The notes under the pieces are model-generated. The model ran no database searches. It saw nothing but the letters and a program-made list of their open reading frames with translations, and was not told where the DNA came from. Below are positions 54,534 to 64,000 of a DNA stretch of 64,000 nucleotides, piece by piece. The stretch lies in contig NZ_BMMS01000001.1 in the NCBI RefSeq assembly GCF_014646055.1, forward strand, positions 144,240 through 208,239, written 5' to 3'. This stretch comes from Wenjunlia tyrosinilytica. Lineage in GTDB: Bacteria; Actinomycetota; Actinomycetes; Streptomycetales; Streptomycetaceae. Each line of letters begins with the position of its first letter. Position 1 is the stretch's first letter. Made by a program: the position numbers and the translations under genes.

Positions 54534-54641
54534 ATGATTCGCGCACGGCGGCGCCGCCTGCCATCATCCCCGTGTCCGCAAGCCGCGCGGACGGACCACG
54601 GGCGCGGATCGCTGAGGCCGCACCGTTCGAAAGGAAGCCCG

Positions 54642-55259
54642 GTGACAGCAGCCCCCAAACCGGCCTCCCTGCCGCTGACCGAGCGCCAGGAGGCGCGCCG
54701 CCGCCGGATCCTCCACGCGAGCGCCCAGCTCGCCAGCCGAGGCGGCTTCGACGCGGTCCAGATGCGCGAGGTGGCCGAGACGTCCGAGGTGGCACTCGGC
54801 ACGCTCTACCGCTACTTCCCGTCCAAGATCCATCTGCTCGTCGCGACCATGCAGGACCAGTTGCAGCACATGCACGAGCAGATGCGCAAGCGTCCGCCGG
54901 CGGCACAGGAACCTTCGGCCAGAGTGGCCGAGACCTTGATGCGCGCCTTCCGCGCCCTCCAGCGAGAGCCTCATCTGGCTGACGCAATGGTAAGGGCACT
55001 TACGTTCGCAGACCGCTCGGTGAGCGCCGAGGTGGACATGGTCAGCCGTCTGACCACGGCCATCATTCTGGACGCCATGGGGCTGGCGACACCGCCGACA
55101 GCCGAGCAGTTGTCGGCCGTCAGGGTCATCGAACACACATGGCACTCGGCCCTCATCACCTGGCTTTCCGGGCGTGCCTCGATCGCTCAGGTCAAGATCG
55201 ACATCGAGACCGTCTGCGGGCTCATCGACGTCACGCGCACTGACCAGCGGTCCTCGTAG
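54642..55259 (+). CDS. kstR: TetR-family regulator, KstR-like
   Basis: 205 residues from GTG 54642 with AAAGGAAG 5 nt upstream. LPLTERQEARRRRILHASAQ, LASRGGFDAVQMREVAETSEVALGTLYRYF (helix-turn-helix; the recognition helix is VALGTLYRYF) and SKIHLLVATMQDQL resemble KstR, the repressor of cholesterol catabolism in Mycobacterium and Rhodococcus. The effector in KstR is a CoA thioester of a sterol side-chain intermediate. Support here is double: protein similarity by eye, and four matching operator sites in the window, two of them in its own upstream region. The gene symbol is therefore a strong but not certain call. Confidence 0.8.
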   Translation: MTAAPKPASLPLTERQEARRRRILHASAQLASRGGFDAVQMREVAETSEVALGTLYRYFPSKIHLLVATMQDQLQHMHEQMRKRPPAAQEPSARVAETLMRAFRALQREPHLADAMVRALTFADRSVSAEVDMVSRLTTAIILDAMGLATPPTAEQLSAVRVIEHTWHSALITWLSGRASIAQVKIDIETVCGLIDVTRTDQRSS

Positions 55260-55275
55260 CGCTACCTCGAGTCAC

Positions 55276-55300
55276 GGCGCGCGCAGGGGGCGCGTGCGCC
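55276..55300 (+). terminator. Imperfect hairpin after kstR
   Basis: GGCGCGCGC / GCGTGCGCC with one G-T wobble and a 7-nt loop, 17 nt after the regulator's stop. Confidence 0.4.
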
Positions 55301-55430
55301 CCGCTTACGCCCGCTCACTCCCTGTTGGCTGAAACCGGCATCCATGGTCCGGGCGATGGCGGGTACTAATGACCTGCTCAACCGGCCTGCTCGAAGGAGC
55401 GCCGGTACACGAGGTCTGGAGGGGGCAGTC

Positions 55431-56036
55431 GTGATCCGGGTTCTACTCGTCATAGAGACGTGCCTGATGCGGTCGGCACTGGCGGCGCTGCTGGGGAGAG
55501 AACAGGACATAGAAGTGGTGGCGGCGCCGTGGAAGGACGCGCCCGGAAGAGCACGTCAACTGAGGCCGGATGTCTGCGTGGTGGACATGGACGGGGCGGA
55601 CTCGCCCTCCGCCCACGACGCGGCGCAGTTGACCGTGAGCGAGTCCGAGGAACAGCGAGCGCTCCTCGTTCTCGCGCCACCGGGCAAACCCGGCCTGCTG
55701 CGCCAGGCCGTGAAGACGAGGGCTCTCGGCTTCGTCAGCAAGGACGCTCCCCCGCAGCGGCTGCTCCGCGCGATCCGCCGTGTCGCCGAGGGGGAACGTT
55801 TCATCGACAGCGCGCTCGCTTTTGGTTTCCTCCAGGCGGCCGAGATGCCGCTGACTCCGCGCGAACTCAATGTGCTCTCACTGGCGGCCGAGGGCGCCTC
55901 CGTCTCGGAGATAGCCAGGAGCCTGCACCTGTCCAATGGAACGGTGCGCAACTACATGTCCGCCATCACCCGCAAGACCGGCGCCAGAAACCGTGTCGAC
56001 GCCATCCGGATCTCCAAGGGGGCCGGCTGGCTCTAG
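55431..56036 (+). CDS. Orphan NarL/LuxR-type response regulator with degenerate receiver
   Basis: 201 residues from GTG 55431, GGAGGGGG 6 nt upstream. The C-terminal helix-turn-helix is sound: LTPRELNVLSLAAEGASVSE, IARSLHLSNGTVRNYMSAIT. The receiver aligns with that at 41430, but the acidic pair is reduced (LLVIETC against LLAEDQG) and the conserved Thr is replaced (LVLAPPG); Asp in VVDMDGAD and Lys in FVSKDAP remain. No kinase gene is adjacent. It probably acts without normal phosphorylation, as in several antibiotic-cluster regulators (e.g. JadR1-like atypical receivers). It is convergent with the NRPS-MFS-MbtH operon, so a role as its regulator is likely but unproved. Confidence 0.8.
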   Translation: MIRVLLVIETCLMRSALAALLGREQDIEVVAAPWKDAPGRARQLRPDVCVVDMDGADSPSAHDAAQLTVSESEEQRALLVLAPPGKPGLLRQAVKTRALGFVSKDAPPQRLLRAIRRVAEGERFIDSALAFGFLQAAEMPLTPRELNVLSLAAEGASVSEIARSLHLSNGTVRNYMSAITRKTGARNRVDAIRISKGAGWL

Positions 56037-56176
56037 GGGCCCGCGTAGGACAGGCCCTGGCGGCACGAAGTGCCCCACCCGGGCGGGATTCCGCCGGGCG
56101 AGGCACTCCGGGAGTTCGGGACTCCGGACGCGGGGCCGGTGAGAGCCGGGACCGCGAAGGCCGGGACCCGCGAGGG

Positions 56177-56383
56177 TCAGGACCGGGCCGCGTTGTCCAT
56201 GCGCTCACGCAGGCTGCGCGGCCGCATGTCCGTCCACACCTCGTCGACATAGGCGGAGCACTCTTCCTTGCTCCCCTCCTTGCCGACGCGGTGCCACCCC
56301 TCGGGAACCTCGTGGCCCGCGAGCCAGAGGGAGTACTGGTCCTCGTCGTTGCGCAGAACCTCGTACCTCGCGTTGTCGTCCAT
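56177..56383 (-). CDS. MbtH-like protein, NRPS chaperone
   Basis: 68 residues from ATG 56383. The pattern N-D-E-x2-YSLW, VPEGWHRVG, SKEECSAYVDEVWTDMRPRS is the signature of MbtH proteins, with the conserved Trp residues and the final TDMRPRS-L. They bind adenylation domains and are required for solubility or activity of many of them. AGGAG is 7 nt before this ATG; an ATG 6 bases earlier is too close to the ribosome site. Last gene of the NRPS-MFS-MbtH row, 104 bp after the MFS stop. Confidence 0.95.
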   Translation of the reverse strand: MDDNARYEVLRNDEDQYSLWLAGHEVPEGWHRVGKEGSKEECSAYVDEVWTDMRPRSLRERMDNAARS

Positions 56384-56487
56384 GTCCATTCTCCTTTTCC
56401 GTTTCCGCTCGGGTCATTCCTCTTACGGTGTTGCTTTCGGTGTGAAGTTGTTGCGGCGATGGCTTGTCGGCGTGGTGCGGCCATGAG

Positions 56488-57860
56488 TCATGGACGCGGG
56501 AGCCGGCGAAGGACCGGGCTCGCGGTGGCCAGCACCGTGGCGGTCGCCATACCCGCCGCGCACAGCAGGACCGCCTGGTCCCCGGAGACCAGCTCGGTCA
56601 GCAGGCCGCCCAGGGCAGGCCCGCCGGCCGCGGCCACCCCGCAGGCCAGACCGATCACAGCGGTGAGCCTGCCCCTCAACTCGTCCGGGGTCAGGAGCAG
56701 TTGCTGGGTCATGATCGTCGTGTTCGCGGTCGGCGGCAGCAGAGCCATGCCGGCGAACAGCGCGCCCATGAGGTAACCGCTGTCGATGACGGCCGCGAGC
56801 GGCGTGAGCACCGTCAGCACCCAGAACACCGCGATGATCGACACATAGGGGCTCACCCGCTTGTGCAGGTGGGGCGCGGCAATGGCGCCGGCGACTCCGC
56901 CCACGCCCAGCATCGCCGCCATGACACCGATCTGGCCGGACGGCACCCCATTGGCCTCGGCCAGCACGATGACCACGATGTAGAAGGCACTGAAGAACAG
57001 GTTCAGCACCACCACGCACAACGCGGTCACCCGGATGTGCTCGTGCCGCCACACCCAGCGCAGCCCGGCCGCCATCTCCCGGCCGAGACTGCCCGGACGC
57101 AACGGGCCTTCCGCGACCTCGCGCGGCGGCACCGTCCCGCCCGAAGGGGCCGCTTCGCCCGATGACACCGTCTCGCCCGATCGCACCGTCTCGCCCGATC
57201 GCACCGTCTCGCCCGATCGCACCGTCTCGCCCGATCGCACCGTCTCGCCCGATCGCACCGTCTCGCGCGGCGGCACCTTCAGAAACGACAGTCCGCAGAA
57301 CGCCAGGGTGTGCGTGACGACGTCCACGGCGAACGGGACGAACCGTCCGACGGCGAACAGGAACCCACCGGCCGCCGTGCCCGACAGATGCCCCAGGGAC
57401 GCCCGCGCCGAGTTCATCGCGACCGCTGTCGGCAACTGCTCGTCGGGCACCAGATTCGGCAGGCAGGCGCTCTCCGCCGGCTCGAACAGGGCCGCGCACA
57501 CTCCGATCACGGCCGCCACGGCCACCATGTGCGCCACCGTGGCGGTGTCCCACCACAGCGCGGCGACCAGGCTGGCCGCCGCCAGTGCCTGCGCCGCCTC
57601 GCAGCCGAGCATGACCCGCTTGCGGTTCCAGCGGTCCACCAGGGCGCCCGCGGGGAGCCCGGCGACCAGTTGCGAGGCCGCGATGGTCCCCAGCACGAGC
57701 CCGGACGCGGCGGCGGAGCCGGTCACGGCGAGGACGACCAGGGGGAAGGCGATCACCGACGCGTTGAACCCGAACTCCGACAGCGCCAGACTGCCCCACA
57801 GCAGCCGGTAGTCGCGGTTGCGCGACAGCGGCACCGCCGCCTTCTCGGGCGCCGTCGCGG

Positions 57861-57864
<4 letters not shown>
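56488..57864 (-). CDS. MFS exporter linked to the NRPS
   Basis: 458 residues, 12 membrane segments in two halves. LLWGSLALSEFGFNASVIAFPLVVL, GLPAGALVDRWNRKRVML (motif A) and LLLTPDELRGRLTAVIGLA fit the MFS_3/enterobactin-exporter-like branch. The long central loop between TM6 and TM7 contains six near-perfect copies of VRSGET, encoded by an 18-bp tandem repeat. GTG 57864 overlaps the NRPS stop (GTGA), so transport and synthesis genes are translated together; export of, or self-resistance to, the peptide is the likely job. Confidence 0.88.
57167..57256. repeat. Five tandem 18-bp copies inside the MFS gene
   Basis: Unit ACCGTCTCGCCCGATCGC, five exact copies, flanked by partial copies on both sides. 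In frame, giving VRSGET repeated in the central cytoplasmic loop of the exporter. Copy number changes would keep the frame. Confidence 0.95.

Positions 57865-64000
<6,136 letters not shown>

Overview
The window is high-GC actinobacterial chromosome, almost certainly Streptomyces. This rests on codon usage with strong GC3 bias, many GTG starts, tightly overlapping ATGA/GTGA gene pairs, LLM/F420-type oxidoreductase, DesK/NarL-type two-component genes, small conserved streptomycete proteins, and a typical actinobacterial class A RNase P RNA. It appears to be arm-proximal or mosaic core: conserved housekeeping genes alternate with accessory blocks.

Layout. 1-7490: the end of a TagD-like cytidylyltransferase, a convergent CDP-alcohol phosphatidyltransferase, a secreted pectate-lyase-like lipoprotein, a secreted M9-type collagenase-like metalloprotease, a CrtI/PYROXD2-type FAD oxidoreductase and a TetR regulator. 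7544-10520: an acyl-CoA dehydrogenase with a palindrome-bearing divergent promoter, a 44-copy 15-bp minisatellite and a methyltransferase. 10777-14375: KDPG/KHG aldolase, YaaA, an RNase II-like (RNB) exonuclease and rnpB with its terminator. 14376-20434: an accessory island (GNAT, a frameshifted XRE/TPR regulator, an RsbW-like ATPase, a WD40 protein that looks like the sensor half of a STAND NTPase), bracketed by two nearly identical hairpins. 20567-31847: a catabolic cluster in two divergent arms. One arm is a class II aldolase plus an MHS transporter. The other is LysR, P450, ferredoxin, ferredoxin reductase, a FAH-RraA fusion, a DapA-like lyase, an HpaE-like dehydrogenase and an HpaD-like extradiol dioxygenase, and so looks like meta cleavage of homoprotocatechuate. 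31978-34858: housekeeping RNase H/phosphatase, zinc-ribbon protein and Nif3.

35090-55259 is largely core-like: a two-component system, a methyltransferase-Nudix fusion, a cell-wall amidase, membrane proteins and an LLM oxidoreductase. Within it sits what I read as a KstR-type regulon. A TetR regulator resembling KstR (54642-55259) and four copies of an operator-like motif (TnGAACnnGTTnnA) lie in front of a MaoC-ADH-SDR operon, an SCP-x-like thiolase, the regulator itself and a glycosyltransferase operon. These genes would carry out beta-oxidation-like steps on a CoA-activated, possibly steroid-derived, substrate.

55431-64000 is the edge of a nonribosomal peptide cluster: an orphan NarL-type regulator with a degenerate receiver, an MbtH-like protein, an MFS exporter and a truncated NRPS (T-E-C-A-T-E, no thioesterase). 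The A domain has base composition unlike its flanks, suggesting domain exchange. Tandem repeats are unusually common across the window, both intergenic and in frame.
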